In this document: one piece after another, positions 41,685-52,943 of the stretch
How the letters are laid out: each line of letters starts with the position of its first letter
How positions within the stretch are numbered: position 1 is the stretch's first letter
NCBI RefSeq assembly: GCF_001279005.1
Contig: NZ_LGCN01000222.1
Coordinates: 1-63,776 of the forward strand
DNA: 63,776 nt
Reading direction: 5' to 3'
From: Streptomyces caelestis
Lineage (GTDB): Bacteria > Actinomycetota > Actinomycetes > Streptomycetales > Streptomycetaceae
Position numbers and translations under genes: made by a program
The notes under the pieces: model-generated
Database searches by the model: none
Told to the model about the DNA's origin: nothing
Seen by the model: only the letters and a program-made list of their open reading frames with translations

Positions 41685-42710
41685 ATGTCCTCGCGTACCC
41701 TCCGCAGATGCCTCACCGCGGCGACGGCCGCCGCCGCGGCCGTCTCCCTCACCGCGTGCGGCGCCGTCACCGCCGCCGACTCCGGCGGCTCCGACGACGG
41801 CTCCTTCAAGCTCGCCTCCCACATCCAGCAGCGGATCGACGACGACAAGCCGATGCGCATCAAGCTGAGCTACCACGACCCGTCCCTCGCCTTCGCCACA
41901 CCGATCGGCGCGGGTATGGAGCGGGCGGGCAAGGAGCTCGGCGCCGACGTCTCCCTCATCGGCCCGACCGGCGGTGACGCCGCCAAGCAGGTCTCCGAGA
42001 TCCAGACGCTCATCCAGCAGAAGGCCGTGGACGGGCTCGCCGTCTCCTCCGCCTCCAGCGACGCCCTCAAGCCGGTCATCAGCCAGGCCTACAAGGCCGG
42101 CATACCGATCATCTCCTTCAACACCGACAACCCCGACTCCGAGCAGATGGGCTTCGTCGGCCAGGACCTCAAGGGCTCCGGCAAGGCCCAGGCCGAGGAG
42201 CTCCGCAAGAACCTCAACGGCGACCTCGCGGGCAAGTCCGTCGTCGTCTTCTCCGTCGACACCGGAGCCGGCTGGTCGCACGACCGCTTCAGCGGCTTCA
42301 AGGAGGGCCTGGACGGCAGCGGCCTGAAGATCGTCGGGCCGGTCAACGTCGGCAACGAGCCGAGCAGCGCCTACAACACCGTCGAGTCCAGCATGTCCGG
42401 CCAGTCCGGTGTGGTCGCCGTCGCGGGCCTGGACTGCTGCTCGACCACGGCCGCCGCCAAGTGGGTGGCCCAGTCCGGAAAGGCGGACGACATCACGATG
42501 GGCGGCTTCGACCTGCTCACCCAGACGTCCGAGTACATCGAGCGCGGGGTCCTGGACTTCACCATCAGCCAGAACCCGGCCGAGCAGGGCTACCAGGCGG
42601 TCAAGGTGCTGCACGACTTCCTGACCGAGGGCACCGAGATCACCGGCGTGGACACCGGAGCGCAGTTCATCACCCGTGACAACCTCGCCGACGCGACCGT
42701 GGAGGACTGA
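41685..42710 (+). CDS. rbsB: Pentose-binding lipoprotein, RbsB type
   Basis: 341 residues from ATG at 41685 (AAGGAG upstream). Signal peptide with lipobox LTAC (Cys about residue 26). Periplasmic-binding-protein 4/LacI-like fold: PIGAGMERAGKELGADV, IQTLIQQKAVDGLAVSS, IPIISFNTDNP. Delivers a monosaccharide to the permease. Its stop overlaps the next start (TGATG). The 132-base gap before it is C-rich and holds no gene. Confidence 0.91.
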   Translation: MSSRTLRRCLTAATAAAAAVSLTACGAVTAADSGGSDDGSFKLASHIQQRIDDDKPMRIKLSYHDPSLAFATPIGAGMERAGKELGADVSLIGPTGGDAAKQVSEIQTLIQQKAVDGLAVSSASSDALKPVISQAYKAGIPIISFNTDNPDSEQMGFVGQDLKGSGKAQAEELRKNLNGDLAGKSVVVFSVDTGAGWSHDRFSGFKEGLDGSGLKIVGPVNVGNEPSSAYNTVESSMSGQSGVVAVAGLDCCSTTAAAKWVAQSGKADDITMGGFDLLTQTSEYIERGVLDFTISQNPAEQGYQAVKVLHDFLTEGTEITGVDTGAQFITRDNLADATVED

Positions 42711-44278
42711 TGACCGCCGCACCCCGCGACGCCTCCCCGGGAGGCCCGGACCGCCCGGCGGACCCGGGCGCCACCGGCCCGGCCGTCCGCATCCGGGGCC
42801 TGTCCCGCAACTTCGGCCCGGTCCGCGCCCTGCGCGACGTCTCCTTCGACGTTCCCGCGGGCGAGGTCACGGCGCTGCTGGGAGAGAACGGCGCCGGAAA
42901 GTCGACCCTGCTGAAAATCCTGGCCGGCCTGCAGCCGCCCAGCGAGGGCGGTGTCACCGTCTTCGGCGAGGAGGTCACCTCCTTCGAGCCCAGTACGATG
43001 CTCAGCCGCCACGGCGTGGCGATCGTCCCCCAGGAACTGTCGCTGCTGCTCGACCGCACCGTGGCGGAGAACGTGCTCAGCGGGGTCGAACCCGGCCACC
43101 GCTGGTTCCCCTCCCGGCGCCGGATGCTGGACCGCACCACCGAACTGCTCACCGAACTCGACCTCGACCTCGATCCGAACGCCTCCGTACGGACCCTGGA
43201 CCTGGCCACCCAGCAGCTCATCGTGGTGGCCCGCTCCATCGCCCGGGGCTGCCGCGTCCTGATCCTGGACGAGCCGACGGCGATGCTCACCCCCGCCGAG
43301 GCCGACCGGCTGTTCGCCCTCATGGACAAGCTCAAGGCGGCCGGGACGACCATGCTGTACGTCTCCCACCGCATGCCCGAGGTCTTCCACCTGGCCGACC
43401 ACATCCAGGTGCTCCGCGACGGCGCCCATGTCGCGTCCTGGCGCAGCACGGAAACCGACCCCGACCGGGCGGTCGCCGCCATGGTCGGCCGCGAGCTGGG
43501 AGACTTCACCCGCCGCTCCGGCAAGGGGGGCGAGCCGGACGCGTCCGTCGCCCCGGCGCTCCGGGTACGGGAGCTGAGCGGCCGGCGGCACCACGGCGTC
43601 TCCTTCGAACTGCGTCCGGGTGAGATCCTCGGAGTCGCCGGGCTGCCCGACTCCGGCCGGGTGGAACTGCTGCACAACCTCTTCGGCGGGGCCCCGGGCA
43701 CCGGCGGCTCCGTCGAACTGCTGGGCCGGTCCTACGACCGGCGCAACCCGATCGCCAGCGTCGAACGCCGGCTGGCGTTCGTCCCCGGAGAGCGCCGCGC
43801 CCAGGGTCTGCTCACCACCATGAGCGTCGGCGAGAACATCGGCGCCCTCACCACGGGGACGTTCAGCCGGCTGGGCCTCATCCGCCGCCGCGCCTTCGAC
43901 GCGGCCGCGACCGGGCAGGCGCAACGGCTGCGGGTGAAGACGGCCACCATCGGCCAGTCCATCACCAGTCTGTCCGGGGGCAACCAGCAGAAGGCCGTGC
44001 TGGGCCGCTGGCTGGCGATCGACCCCGGGGTGCTGATCCTCGACGAGCCCACCCGCGGCGTGGACATCGGTGCCAAGGCCGAGATCTACGCGCAGCTGTC
44101 CGCGCTCGCGGACAAGGGCCTGGCGATCCTCTGCTCCTCCTCCGACCTGCCCGAACTGCTCACTCTGACCGACCGCATCGCGGTGATGAGCCAGGGCCGC
44201 CTGGTGGCCGTCGTGGACACCGCCGAAGCCACCGAGGAGTCCGTGATGACCCTCGCCACCGGAGCGGCCGCGGCGTGA
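42710..44278 (+). CDS. rbsA: Pentose ABC importer ATPase, RbsA type (two ATPase domains)
   Basis: 522 residues from ATG at 42710. Two fused nucleotide-binding domains as in RbsA/XylG: the first has Walker A GENGAGKST and Walker B VLILDEPTAMLT; the second has the degenerate Walker A usual in this family, the signature LSGGNQQKAVLGRWL and Walker B LILDEPTRGVDIG. Powers uptake through the RbsC-like permease. Confidence 0.93.
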   Translation: MTAAPRDASPGGPDRPADPGATGPAVRIRGLSRNFGPVRALRDVSFDVPAGEVTALLGENGAGKSTLLKILAGLQPPSEGGVTVFGEEVTSFEPSTMLSRHGVAIVPQELSLLLDRTVAENVLSGVEPGHRWFPSRRRMLDRTTELLTELDLDLDPNASVRTLDLATQQLIVVARSIARGCRVLILDEPTAMLTPAEADRLFALMDKLKAAGTTMLYVSHRMPEVFHLADHIQVLRDGAHVASWRSTETDPDRAVAAMVGRELGDFTRRSGKGGEPDASVAPALRVRELSGRRHHGVSFELRPGEILGVAGLPDSGRVELLHNLFGGAPGTGGSVELLGRSYDRRNPIASVERRLAFVPGERRAQGLLTTMSVGENIGALTTGTFSRLGLIRRRAFDAAATGQAQRLRVKTATIGQSITSLSGGNQQKAVLGRWLAIDPGVLILDEPTRGVDIGAKAEIYAQLSALADKGLAILCSSSDLPELLTLTDRIAVMSQGRLVAVVDTAEATEESVMTLATGAAAA

Positions 44279-44384
44279 GCCCTCGCCCGTCCCCGCGTCC
44301 GAACCCGAATCCGAACCCGTACCGGGACCCAACCGCGGCCCACGCCGGCCTCGGGGCGGCCCGTATCCGAGAGGCAGACACACC

Positions 44385-44840
44385 ATGAAGCGCTCCGGCA
44401 TCCTCAACGCCGAACTGAGCGGAGTCCTGGCCACCCTCGGCCACACCGACCTCCTGCTCGTCGTGGACGCGGGCTTCCCCGTGCCGCGCGACGCCCACCG
44501 GATCGACCTCGCCCTCGCCGAGAACCTGCCCGACCTGCGGACCGTGCTCGGCCTGATCGCCGACGAACTGGTCGTCGAGGGCGTGGTCCGCGCGGAGAAC
44601 GTCCCGACCCACAACCCCCGCCTCGACGCATGGCTGCACGAGCGCTTCACCGGCGCCGAGTTCACCACCCGCCCGCACGCCGAGGTGCTCGGCGGCCTGG
44701 CCCGGCAGGCCAAGGCGGTCGTCCGCACCGGAGCCTTCGAGCCCTGGGGCAACGTCGGCCTGTACTGCGGTGTCGACGCCCCCCGGTGGTTCGGCGGAGA
44801 GGGCGTCGTCGTGCCGGAGGAGTACGCGTCCAGGATCTGA
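44385..44840 (+). CDS. rbsD: D-ribose pyranase, RbsD/FucU family
   Basis: 151 residues from ATG at 44385. Matches RbsD: KRSGILNAELSGVLATLGHTD, VVDAGFPVP, ADELVVEG, and the C-terminal RTGAFEPWGNVGLYCGV. It interconverts pyranose and furanose forms of the imported pentose so the kinase can act. Its presence points to ribose or a near relative as substrate. Confidence 0.93.
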   Translation: MKRSGILNAELSGVLATLGHTDLLLVVDAGFPVPRDAHRIDLALAENLPDLRTVLGLIADELVVEGVVRAENVPTHNPRLDAWLHERFTGAEFTTRPHAEVLGGLARQAKAVVRTGAFEPWGNVGLYCGVDAPRWFGGEGVVVPEEYASRI

Positions 44841-44970
44841 GCCGTACCGACCCGTCCCCGGAGCCGGGCACCCGCGCCCGGCCGCCCCGCCCGGCGGCGC
44901 CCTCCACGGAGAACATCCGGCGGCCGATCCGCCGGACTTCCGCCGCCCACCACCACCCAGGGAGAACCCC

Positions 44971-45684
44971 GTGTCCCACACCACCGTCACCGCCGCCGAA
45001 CTCGACCTCACCCCGGCCGAGATGGCGTCCTACATCCAGCACACCAAGATCGACCCCGACGCGACGCGCGACGAGATGATCGCCCACGCCCGCGAGGCCG
45101 TCACCCACGGCTTCAACGCGGCGATGGTGCCCGCCTCCTGGCTGCCCGTCGTGGTCGCCGAACTCGAGGGCACCGGAGTCGAGGTCGCCACCGCCCTCGA
45201 CTTCCCGACCGTCGGCGTCATGACCAGCGCCGGAAAGGCCGCCGAGGCCGCCGAGATCGCCCGGCTCGGCGCGGACCAGCTCGACATCGGCGTCCAGGTC
45301 GGCTGGCTCAAGAGCGGCCGCTACGACGACTTCCGCGAGGACATCGCGGGGGTCGTCCGGGCCTGCGGCCTGCCCGTCAAGGTCATGCTGGAACTTCCGC
45401 TGCTCACCGACGCCGAGAAGGAGGCCGCGGTCGAACTCGCCATGGAGGCGGGCGCCTCCTTCCTGAAGAACGCCAGCAGCGGACAGATCGAGACTGCGAA
45501 TCCGGCCAGCGTTCGTTACCTTGTTGACCGGGCGCGGGAGGGAGTCCGGGTCAAGGCGTCCGGTTCGATCAAGAGCTACCGGCAGGGTCTTGAACTGCTC
45601 CGCGCGGGCGCCTCCCTGCTCGGGACCAGCGCCGGCCTGGCCATCATCAGCGACAGCGGTGACGAGTCCACCGTCAGCTACTGA
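44971..45684 (+). CDS. deoC: Deoxyribose-phosphate aldolase, DeoC family
   Basis: 237 residues from GTG at 44971 with AGGGAGA upstream. DeoC/LacD fold: IQHTKIDPDATRDE, the Schiff-base Lys in FLKNASSG and the second active Lys in VKASGSIKS. Splits 2-deoxyribose 5-phosphate into acetaldehyde and glyceraldehyde 3-phosphate. A DeoC inside an rbs-type operon suggests that deoxyribose, or both pentoses, are used. Confidence 0.9.
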   Translation: MSHTTVTAAELDLTPAEMASYIQHTKIDPDATRDEMIAHAREAVTHGFNAAMVPASWLPVVVAELEGTGVEVATALDFPTVGVMTSAGKAAEAAEIARLGADQLDIGVQVGWLKSGRYDDFREDIAGVVRACGLPVKVMLELPLLTDAEKEAAVELAMEAGASFLKNASSGQIETANPASVRYLVDRAREGVRVKASGSIKSYRQGLELLRAGASLLGTSAGLAIISDSGDESTVSY

Positions 45685-45794
45685 CCGGCCACCACCGCCG
45701 TGCCCCGGCCGCGCCCACCGCGGCCGGGGCACGGCATCGACGTCCGGAGCGACGCACGTCCTCCGGTGAGAGCGGAGAAGGAGATGCGACCACG

Positions 45795-46553
45795 GTGACG
45801 GCCGACGAGCGGAGACCCCCGGGCATCAAACGGGACGTCCCCACGGCGATTCACGTCCAGATCTCGGAACACATCCGACTGCGTATCGCCAGCGGTGAGT
45901 GGCCGGCGCACTACCGGCTCAAGAGCGAGCCGGAACTGGCCCAGGAGTTCGGAGTCAGCCGCGGCACCCTGCGGCGGGCCCTGACCACGCTCATCGAGGA
46001 AGGCCTGCTGCGGCAGGTGCGCGGGCGGGGCACCTTCGTCACCTCCACGACGATCGAGCCCGCGATCGCCCAGAAGCTGAGCACCCTGTCCGAGGACTTC
46101 GCCAGCCAGGGGATCGTCACCACGACCTCGGTGCGCGAGTGCTCACTGATCGTTCCGCCGAGGCCCGTGGCCGCCCTGCTGGACGTCACCCCCGGCACCA
46201 GCGTGCTGCGCCTGGTGCGTGTCCGCAGGACCGATCAGGGGCCGGTCGCGCTTCTCTTCAACTTCGTCCGCACCGACCTCGCGCCCGGGATCGAGGGGGT
46301 GGACTTCACGTCCTCCAGCCTCTTCGGCGTCCTGGAGGGCACCTACGGACTGAAGATCGCCACGGCCCGGCGGACCTTCGGCGCCGAGGCCGCCGGCCCC
46401 GATGTCGCCGCCGCCCTCGAACTGGACGAGGGCGCCCCGGTCCAGTACCTCCAGCAGGTCACCTACCTCGCCGACGACCGGCCGGTGGAGTACTCGGACG
46501 TGTGGATCCACAGCGGCCGCCTGCGGGTCACCTCCCTGCTGCTGCGCCGCTGA
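45795..46553 (+). CDS. GntR-family regulator, HutC type (UTRA domain)
   Basis: 252 residues from GTG at 45795. N-terminal winged helix: HVQISEHIRLRIASGEWPAHYRLKSEPELAQEFGVSRGTLRRAL, here described rather than quoted further; the C-terminal UTRA ligand domain runs from about residue 85 (LSTLSEDFASQGI...). Last gene of the pentose operon and the presumed binder of the palindromes at 39536-39582. The ligand may be a pentose phosphate. Confidence 0.9.
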   Translation: MTADERRPPGIKRDVPTAIHVQISEHIRLRIASGEWPAHYRLKSEPELAQEFGVSRGTLRRALTTLIEEGLLRQVRGRGTFVTSTTIEPAIAQKLSTLSEDFASQGIVTTTSVRECSLIVPPRPVAALLDVTPGTSVLRLVRVRRTDQGPVALLFNFVRTDLAPGIEGVDFTSSSLFGVLEGTYGLKIATARRTFGAEAAGPDVAAALELDEGAPVQYLQQVTYLADDRPVEYSDVWIHSGRLRVTSLLLRR

Positions 46554-46559
46554 AAGCCG

Positions 46560-47140
46560 GCGGCGCCGACGTCGGACCGGACGTGGTCCCAGGCTCCCGT
46601 GACCGGGTCCCGGCCCGGCAGGCCGACGGTGCGCAGCGCCGAGCGGATCCTCTCCGGATCGGTGGAGCGCGCCTCGCCGACCGCCACGGCCAGGGGCGTC
46701 ACGGCGGTGAAGGCGCGCGCGGACCTCTCGGTCATGGGTGCGCCGAAGTCCGCCGCGAACATCCGGGCGGCCTTCCCGGCCGTCGGATCGCGTTCGGCCG
46801 GCTCGGCCGACCACGCGGTGCGGCGGATGAAGCCCCGGGCGTCGGCTGCCGGGCCGGGCCGGCCACGGACTCGGGGTCGGAAGAAGCCGCCGCCGAACCC
46901 GGCTCCCCGGACACCGACGGGAGCGTCCACCGGCCACGGGGCGGGGCGGAACCCGGCCGGCACCGGCTCGCCCGACGCCCGGGCTCGGGGACCCGGTGCC
47001 CGTGGAGCCGGAGACGGTGGACAGCCCGAGCACGTCGCACCGGCTCCCGCGCTTCCGCGGGGGCCGGACCGTGGTGACGCCGCCCACGGGGCCGTGCGGA
47101 GGGCGAGGGCCGCCACCACGGCGGCGGCCCTCGCGAGCAT
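46560..47140 (-). pseudogene. Remnant of a solute-binding protein gene
   Basis: A minus-strand frame begins near 47140 with a signal-peptide-like MLARAAAVVAALALRTAPWA and, near 46740-46600, reads SARAFTAVTPLAVAVGEA, STDPERIRSALRTVGLPG. That tail strongly resembles the C-terminal part of branched-chain-amino-acid-type binding proteins. Between them the sequence is Pro/Arg/Gly-rich without family features, so most of the gene has been lost or scrambled. Boundaries are approximate. Confidence 0.45.
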
Positions 47141-47166
47141 CAGCGATCTCTTCGCGGCGGAACCTG

Positions 47167-48627
<1,461 letters not shown>

Positions 48628-48880
48628 TCACCGGACACCGCTGTCATGGGGACCCGGAAGACCTCGACCGGCACGGACGAGCCCGGCCGGCCGCCGATTG
48701 ACGCAGGTGCCGTGGTGCGTGAATCCGTCGTGCAGCCGTGTGCGGCTCTGTGGTGCGGCACCGTCTGCACAGGACGAACAGCGTTCGACATTTCGTACGG
48801 GGGTCGGTTTGCCACACAGGATGGTGCGGGGTTGACAGAGACTCGTCAACCCTCGCGACGAAAAAAGTTTCCGCTTCCAG

Positions 48881-48895
48881 TTCGAAACTTTCGAA
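48881..48895. promoter_or_regulatory. Xylan-regulon palindrome 1
   Basis: TTCGAAACTTTCGAA is a 15-base perfect palindrome around its central C. It contains the GAAANTTTC core described for Streptomyces xylanase promoters. Together with the copy at 49078 it lies between the divergent xlnA and abfB genes. Confidence 0.7.
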
Positions 48896-49024
48896 GCCAT
48901 AGGGGAGCGGCCGGATTCTTGAGCCGATCAGCCGTACCGCGCACCACCTGGGGCTTCCCTGCCAGTGCGTGGGCCCGTCCCGCCCGGAAGCGGGGCCTGT
49001 TTGCAGACAGGTCGGCGAAAGACC

Positions 49025-49053
49025 TTGACCGGAGGGCCTCGCCTTCCTAGCTT
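49025..49053 (+). promoter_or_regulatory. Promoter of the arabinofuranosidase gene
   Basis: TTGACC (49025-49030) and TAGCTT (49048-49053) are separated by 17 bases. The second palindrome at 49078-49092 is just downstream of the expected transcription start, a repressing position. Confidence 0.5.
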
Positions 49054-49077
49054 GTGGCGTCACAGAACCGGAATCAC

Positions 49078-49092
49078 TTCGAAATTTTCGAA
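49078..49092. promoter_or_regulatory. Xylan-regulon palindrome 2
   Basis: TTCGAAATTTTCGAA is a 15-base perfect palindrome differing from copy 1 only in the central base. It is 77 bases before the abfB start. A LacI-type xylan/xylobiose repressor is the expected binder. Confidence 0.7.
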
Positions 49093-49169
49093 CCCGTCCC
49101 CACCTCGGCGCGACTGCCGCTCCGCGGTGCATCGGCGTCACCCCACCCCGCCCCCAAGGAGGCCCTCTG

Positions 49170-50645
49170 ATGCGGTTTCGCCACCCGTCCCCGGTCCGTC
49201 CCAGACGCTTACTCGGCGTCCTCGCGCCTTTGCTGCTGGTGGCCGCCTTCCTCGGCGCCCAGCCCGCCCAGCCCGCCGAGGCCGCGACCGTGGACCCCAA
49301 CGCCTCGTACGTGCTGGTCAACCGCAACAGCGGCAAGGCCCTGGACGTCTACAACATGGCGACCGACGACGGCGCCCGCATCACCCAGTGGACCAGGAAC
49401 GACCAGAACCAGCAGCAGTGGCAGTTCGTCGATTCCGGGAACGGCTACTACCGCATCAAGTCCCGCCACTCGGGCAAGGTGCTGGACGTCTACAACTGGT
49501 CCACCGCGAACGGCGGCTCGATCGCCCAGTGGTCCGACCTGAACGGCGCCAACCAGCAGTGGCGGCTGGCCGACAGCTCGGACGGCTACGTGCGGCTCAT
49601 CTCGCGCCACAGCGACAAGGCCCTCGAAGTGCAGGGCGCCTCCACCGCCGACAACGCGAACATCGTCCAGTACGACGACTGGGGCGGCACCAACCAGCAG
49701 TGGCGGCTGGTCAAGGTCGGCGCCGACACCCCCGGCTCGTGCGAGCTTCCGTCGAGCTACCGCTGGACGTCGACGGGCGCGCTGGCGCAGCCCAAGCAGG
49801 GGTGGGTCTCGCTCAAGGACTTCACCGTCGCCCCCTACAACGGCAGGCAACTCGTCTACGCGACCACGCACGACACGGGGACGCGGTGGGGCTCGATGAA
49901 CTTCGGCCTGTTCACCAACTGGTCCGAGATGGCCTCGGCCGGTCAGAACACGATGTCGAACTCCACCGTCGCCCCCACGCTCTTCTACTTCGCGCCGAAG
50001 AACATCTGGGTGCTCGCGTACCAGTGGGGCAGGACCGCCTTCTCCTACCGGACGTCGACCGACCCCACCAACCCGAACGGCTGGTCGTCCGAGCAGGTGC
50101 TCTTCTCCGGAAGCATCTCCGGCTCCGGGACGGGACCCATCGACCAGACACTCATCGGTGACGGCACGAACATGTACCTGTTCTTCGCCGGCGACAACGG
50201 CAAGATCTACCGTGCGAGCATGCCGATCGGGAACTTCCCGGGCAACTTCGGCTCCTCGTACACGACCGTCATGAGCGACACGACGAACAACCTGTTCGAA
50301 GCCCCGCAGGTCTACAAGCTGCAGGGCCAGAACCGCTACCTCATGATCGTCGAGGCGATCGGCTCGCAGGGCCGCTACTTCCGCTCGTTCACGGCCACCA
50401 GTCTGAACGGCTCATGGACGCCGCAGGCCACGACCGAGAGCAATCCCTTCGCCGGCAAGGCCAACAGTGGCGCCACCTGGACCAACGACATCAGCCACGG
50501 CGAACTGATCCGCACCAGTGCCGATCAGACCATGACCGTCGACCCCTGCCACCTGCAGCTGCTCTACCAGGGTCGCAGCCCCAACTCCGGCGGTGACTAC
50601 GGCCTCCTGCCCTACCGTCCGGGTCTGCTGACCCTGCAGCGCTGA
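49170..50645 (+). CDS. abfB: Secreted alpha-L-arabinofuranosidase, CBM13-GH62
   Basis: 491 residues from ATG at 49170 (AAGGAGG upstream). Signal peptide to about residue 40 (AEA). N-terminal ricin-type CBM13 with three QxW repeats (NQQQWQF, NQQWRLA, NQQWRLV), then a GH62 catalytic domain beginning near [17 protein letters not shown], with the catalytic Asp in [11 protein letters not shown] and the Glu in [10 protein letters not shown]. Removes arabinose side chains from xylan, aiding the neighbouring xylanase. Same build and position as AbfB of S. lividans/S. coelicolor. Confidence 0.94.
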   Translation: MRFRHPSPVRPRRLLGVLAPLLLVAAFLGAQPAQPAEAATVDPNASYVLVNRNSGKALDVYNMATDDGARITQWTRNDQNQQQWQFVDSGNGYYRIKSRHSGKVLDVYNWSTANGGSIAQWSDLNGANQQWRLADSSDGYVRLISRHSDKALEVQGASTADNANIVQYDDWGGTNQQWRLVKVGADTPGSCELPSSYRWTSTGALAQPKQGWVSLKDFTVAPYNGRQLVYATTHDTGTRWGSMNFGLFTNWSEMASAGQNTMSNSTVAPTLFYFAPKNIWVLAYQWGRTAFSYRTSTDPTNPNGWSSEQVLFSGSISGSGTGPIDQTLIGDGTNMYLFFAGDNGKIYRASMPIGNFPGNFGSSYTTVMSDTTNNLFEAPQVYKLQGQNRYLMIVEAIGSQGRYFRSFTATSLNGSWTPQATTESNPFAGKANSGATWTNDISHGELIRTSADQTMTVDPCHLQLLYQGRSPNSGGDYGLLPYRPGLLTLQR

Positions 50646-51588
50646 CGGTACGACGGAAGACCTGCTCCGAGGGGGAGCCGGCGTGGCGGGCCCCGCGGGA
50701 AGCCGGGGCCCCCCCCCCCTGGTTCCAGCGGCCCCGGGCGCCCCGCCCCCCCCCGCGGGGGGGGGGGGCCCGGGGCCCCGCTCCGCTCCCGGGCCCGGCG
50801 TCCTTGCCGGTTCCCGGTTCCGCCATTCTCCGGTGCGCCGCCGCCTTGACGCCGTCCGGCAGCACCTTCCCCGCCGCACCCATCGCCTTGGCTTTCAGCG
50901 ACCCGGTGACGGACTTCCTCTCGCCCTTCACGATCGCCGTGAACGCCTGCTCGGCGACCTGTGCGGGATCGTCCTTCTTCGAGGCGCCCATCCGGGTGTC
51001 GTGCGCCATCCCCGCCCTTCGGAAGAAGTCCGTCTCCGTCGCGCCCGGCATGAACGACGTGATCGTCACGCCGGTGTCCCGGACCTCCTCGCCGAGCGCC
51101 TCCGCGAAGGACTGCACGAACGACTTCGAGGCGTTGTAGACGGGCTGGAAGGGGCCGGGCATCATCGAGGCGACGGACGAGGTGAAGGCGATCCTGCCCG
51201 CGCCGCGCGCCACCATGGCGCGCAGCAGCGGCTTGGCCAGCCGGACGGTCGCGGTGACGTTCAGATCGATGACGGCCTGGTCGTCGGCGGGGTCGGTGTC
51301 CACGAAGGCGCCGCCCTGGCCGACTCCCGCGTTGAGGGCGGCGACGTCGACCGTGAGCCCCTCGACCGCGGCGAGCAGCCGTTCCACTCCCTCACGGGTC
51401 CGCAGGTCGGCGCGCACGGGACGTACCTGCGCACCCGTCTCCCGCAGGCTGCGCGCGGCGGACTCCAGCCGTTCGTCCTCGGCGTTGACGACGAGGTCGT
51501 AGCCGTGCTCGGCGAACTGCCGGGCCAGTTCATATCCGATCCCGGCGGAAGCGCCGGTGATCAGGGCGAGAGGCCGTGTGTCAGTCAT
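50491..51588 (-). CDS. Short-chain dehydrogenase; 3' end uncertain
   Basis: The ATG at 51588 starts a classical [32 protein letters not shown], the catalytic Ser region SSVASMMPG, and VYNASKSF with Tyr-x-x-x-Lys. Conserved sequence ends near residue 260 (about 50800: [14 protein letters not shown]). Beyond it the frame crosses runs of C and G (50709-50780) and continues as low-complexity sequence into the 3' end of abfB on the other strand, which is implausible. The real stop is probably near 50780, hidden by an indel in the homopolymers. Substrate unknown. Confidence 0.75.
   Translation of the reverse strand: MTDTRPLALITGASAGIGYELARQFAEHGYDLVVNAEDERLESAARSLRETGAQVRPVRADLRTREGVERLLAAVEGLTVDVAALNAGVGQGGAFVDTDPADDQAVIDLNVTATVRLAKPLLRAMVARGAGRIAFTSSVASMMPGPFQPVYNASKSFVQSFAEALGEEVRDTGVTITSFMPGATETDFFRRAGMAHDTRMGASKKDDPAQVAEQAFTAIVKGERKSVTGSLKAKAMGAAGKVLPDGVKAAAHRRMAEPGTGKDAGPGSGAGPRAPPPRGGGRGARGRWNQGGGAPASRGARHAGSPSEQVFRRTVSAAGSADPDGRAGGRSHRRSWGCDPGRAAAGGRGRRSWSDRHWCGSVRRG
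50700..50800. other. Homopolymer-rich hairpin between convergent genes
   Basis: Runs of 8-13 C or G and the mutually complementary words GGGGCCCC / CGGGGCCCCG give a very stable potential hairpin between abfB and the SDR gene. It may serve as a two-way terminator. Such tracts are also prone to sequencing errors, which would explain the extended SDR frame. Confidence 0.5.
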
Positions 51589-51780
51589 GCCGGCCGGGTA
51601 ACCCGCGGGCGGATCGCCAAGCCCCGGTGACGGAAAAGCGTCCCCGGCGCCCCGCGGGGGGCGGTGCCCCGTGCCCGGACAGCCGGGCCCGGGCGGTCTC
51701 CTTCATGTACGGGCTTCCGACCGGGGTACCTGACACCGATCACGGCATTCACGACCTCTCATGCGAAAGGTGACATACCG

Positions 51781-52584
51781 GTGGACACGCGACGTGACAC
51801 GGCCCTGGTGACGGGGGCGTCCTCCGGCATCGGCGCGGCCTACGCCGAACGACTGGCCTCCCTCGGATGGGACACCGTCCTCGTGGCCAGAAGGGCGCAG
51901 CGACTCGACGACCTCGCGCGGCGACTGCGCGAGGGGACGGGGACCGCGGTGGAGACCCTCGTGGCCGACCTGTCCGATCCCGGCGACCTGGCAGGGGTGG
52001 CGCGGCGGGCGGCGGGCGACGACATCGGATTCCTCCTCAACAACGCGGGGATCAACGGCTACGGCCCGTTCGCCGGACTCGAACCGGAACTCATGACGAA
52101 GATCCTCGACGTCAACGTCCTCGCCGTCACCGCACTCACGCGGGCCGCGGTCCCGGCCATGCTGGAACGCGGGCGCGGCACCCTGGTCAACGTGGCCTCG
52201 CAGCTGGCCTTCGCGGGCGCGCTGCCGCCCGGTCCGCTGCCCGAGCGCGCGGTGTACGGCGGCACCAAGGGCTACGTGGTCACCTTCACCCGCACGCTCG
52301 CCGCCGAACTGGCCGGCACACCGCTGCGGATCCAGGTGCTGTGCCCCGGACTGACCGCCACCGAGTTCCATCGGTCGCGCGGCGACGCTCCCGTCCCGGG
52401 ACGGGAGCAGGCCGTGCACGAGGACGGCGGCATGCCCGTGGACCAGGTCGTCGACGCCTCCCTGGCCGCGCTGGACACCGGCGAGGTGGTGTGCGTACCG
52501 GGGCTTGAGGACCCGGCCCCGGTCGACGGCCTGGCGGAGGCCGAGCTGGCGATCCGCACGGCGGCCCGCCGGGGCGGGAGCTGA
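51781..52584 (+). CDS. Short-chain dehydrogenase/reductase
   Basis: 267 residues; GTG at 51781 after GAAAGGTGA (upstream frame lacks SDR sequence). Rossmann motif ALVTGASSGIGAAYAERLA, NNAGINGYGPF, catalytic Ser in NVASQLAF and Tyr/Lys in VYGGTKGY. Classical SDR of about normal length. Divergent from the SDR at 51588. Substrate unknown. Confidence 0.9.
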   Translation: MDTRRDTALVTGASSGIGAAYAERLASLGWDTVLVARRAQRLDDLARRLREGTGTAVETLVADLSDPGDLAGVARRAAGDDIGFLLNNAGINGYGPFAGLEPELMTKILDVNVLAVTALTRAAVPAMLERGRGTLVNVASQLAFAGALPPGPLPERAVYGGTKGYVVTFTRTLAAELAGTPLRIQVLCPGLTATEFHRSRGDAPVPGREQAVHEDGGMPVDQVVDASLAALDTGEVVCVPGLEDPAPVDGLAEAELAIRTAARRGGS

Positions 52585-52943
52585 CCCGGCGCCACGGTGT
52601 CGGCGGTCCCGGTCACCGGCCGGCCGTTGGTGAGGCGGTGGTCGCGGCACGATCGTCGGCGTTCGCGGCGCGCCGCCCGAGCCGCTCCGTGACAGGGTCC
52701 GGGCAGCGACGCGTGAGCGTCCACCCCCCTGCCGGGAAGCCGAGAAGACGGCGGAGGAACGGGGCGAGGGAGTCGGTGTCCACCTCACCGCCGACGGTGG
52801 AGGACACGGCGCCGACGACTGCCCGGCGCGTCCCGGACCGGCCGGGATCGGCCGTGCCGGGTCCTGGCCGACGGCGCCCCGATGTGACGATGCACCCGGC
52901 TCCGCCGAGCGTCGGCATCTCGGCACCGGGTACAAGCGGTGCC

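Noticed and set aside
39726..42722. 998-codon minus-strand frame across the pentose operon
   Set aside because: Mirrors well-supported genes rbsK, rbsC and rbsB; the translation is repetitive Gly/Asp/Glu/Arg sequence typical of an antiframe.
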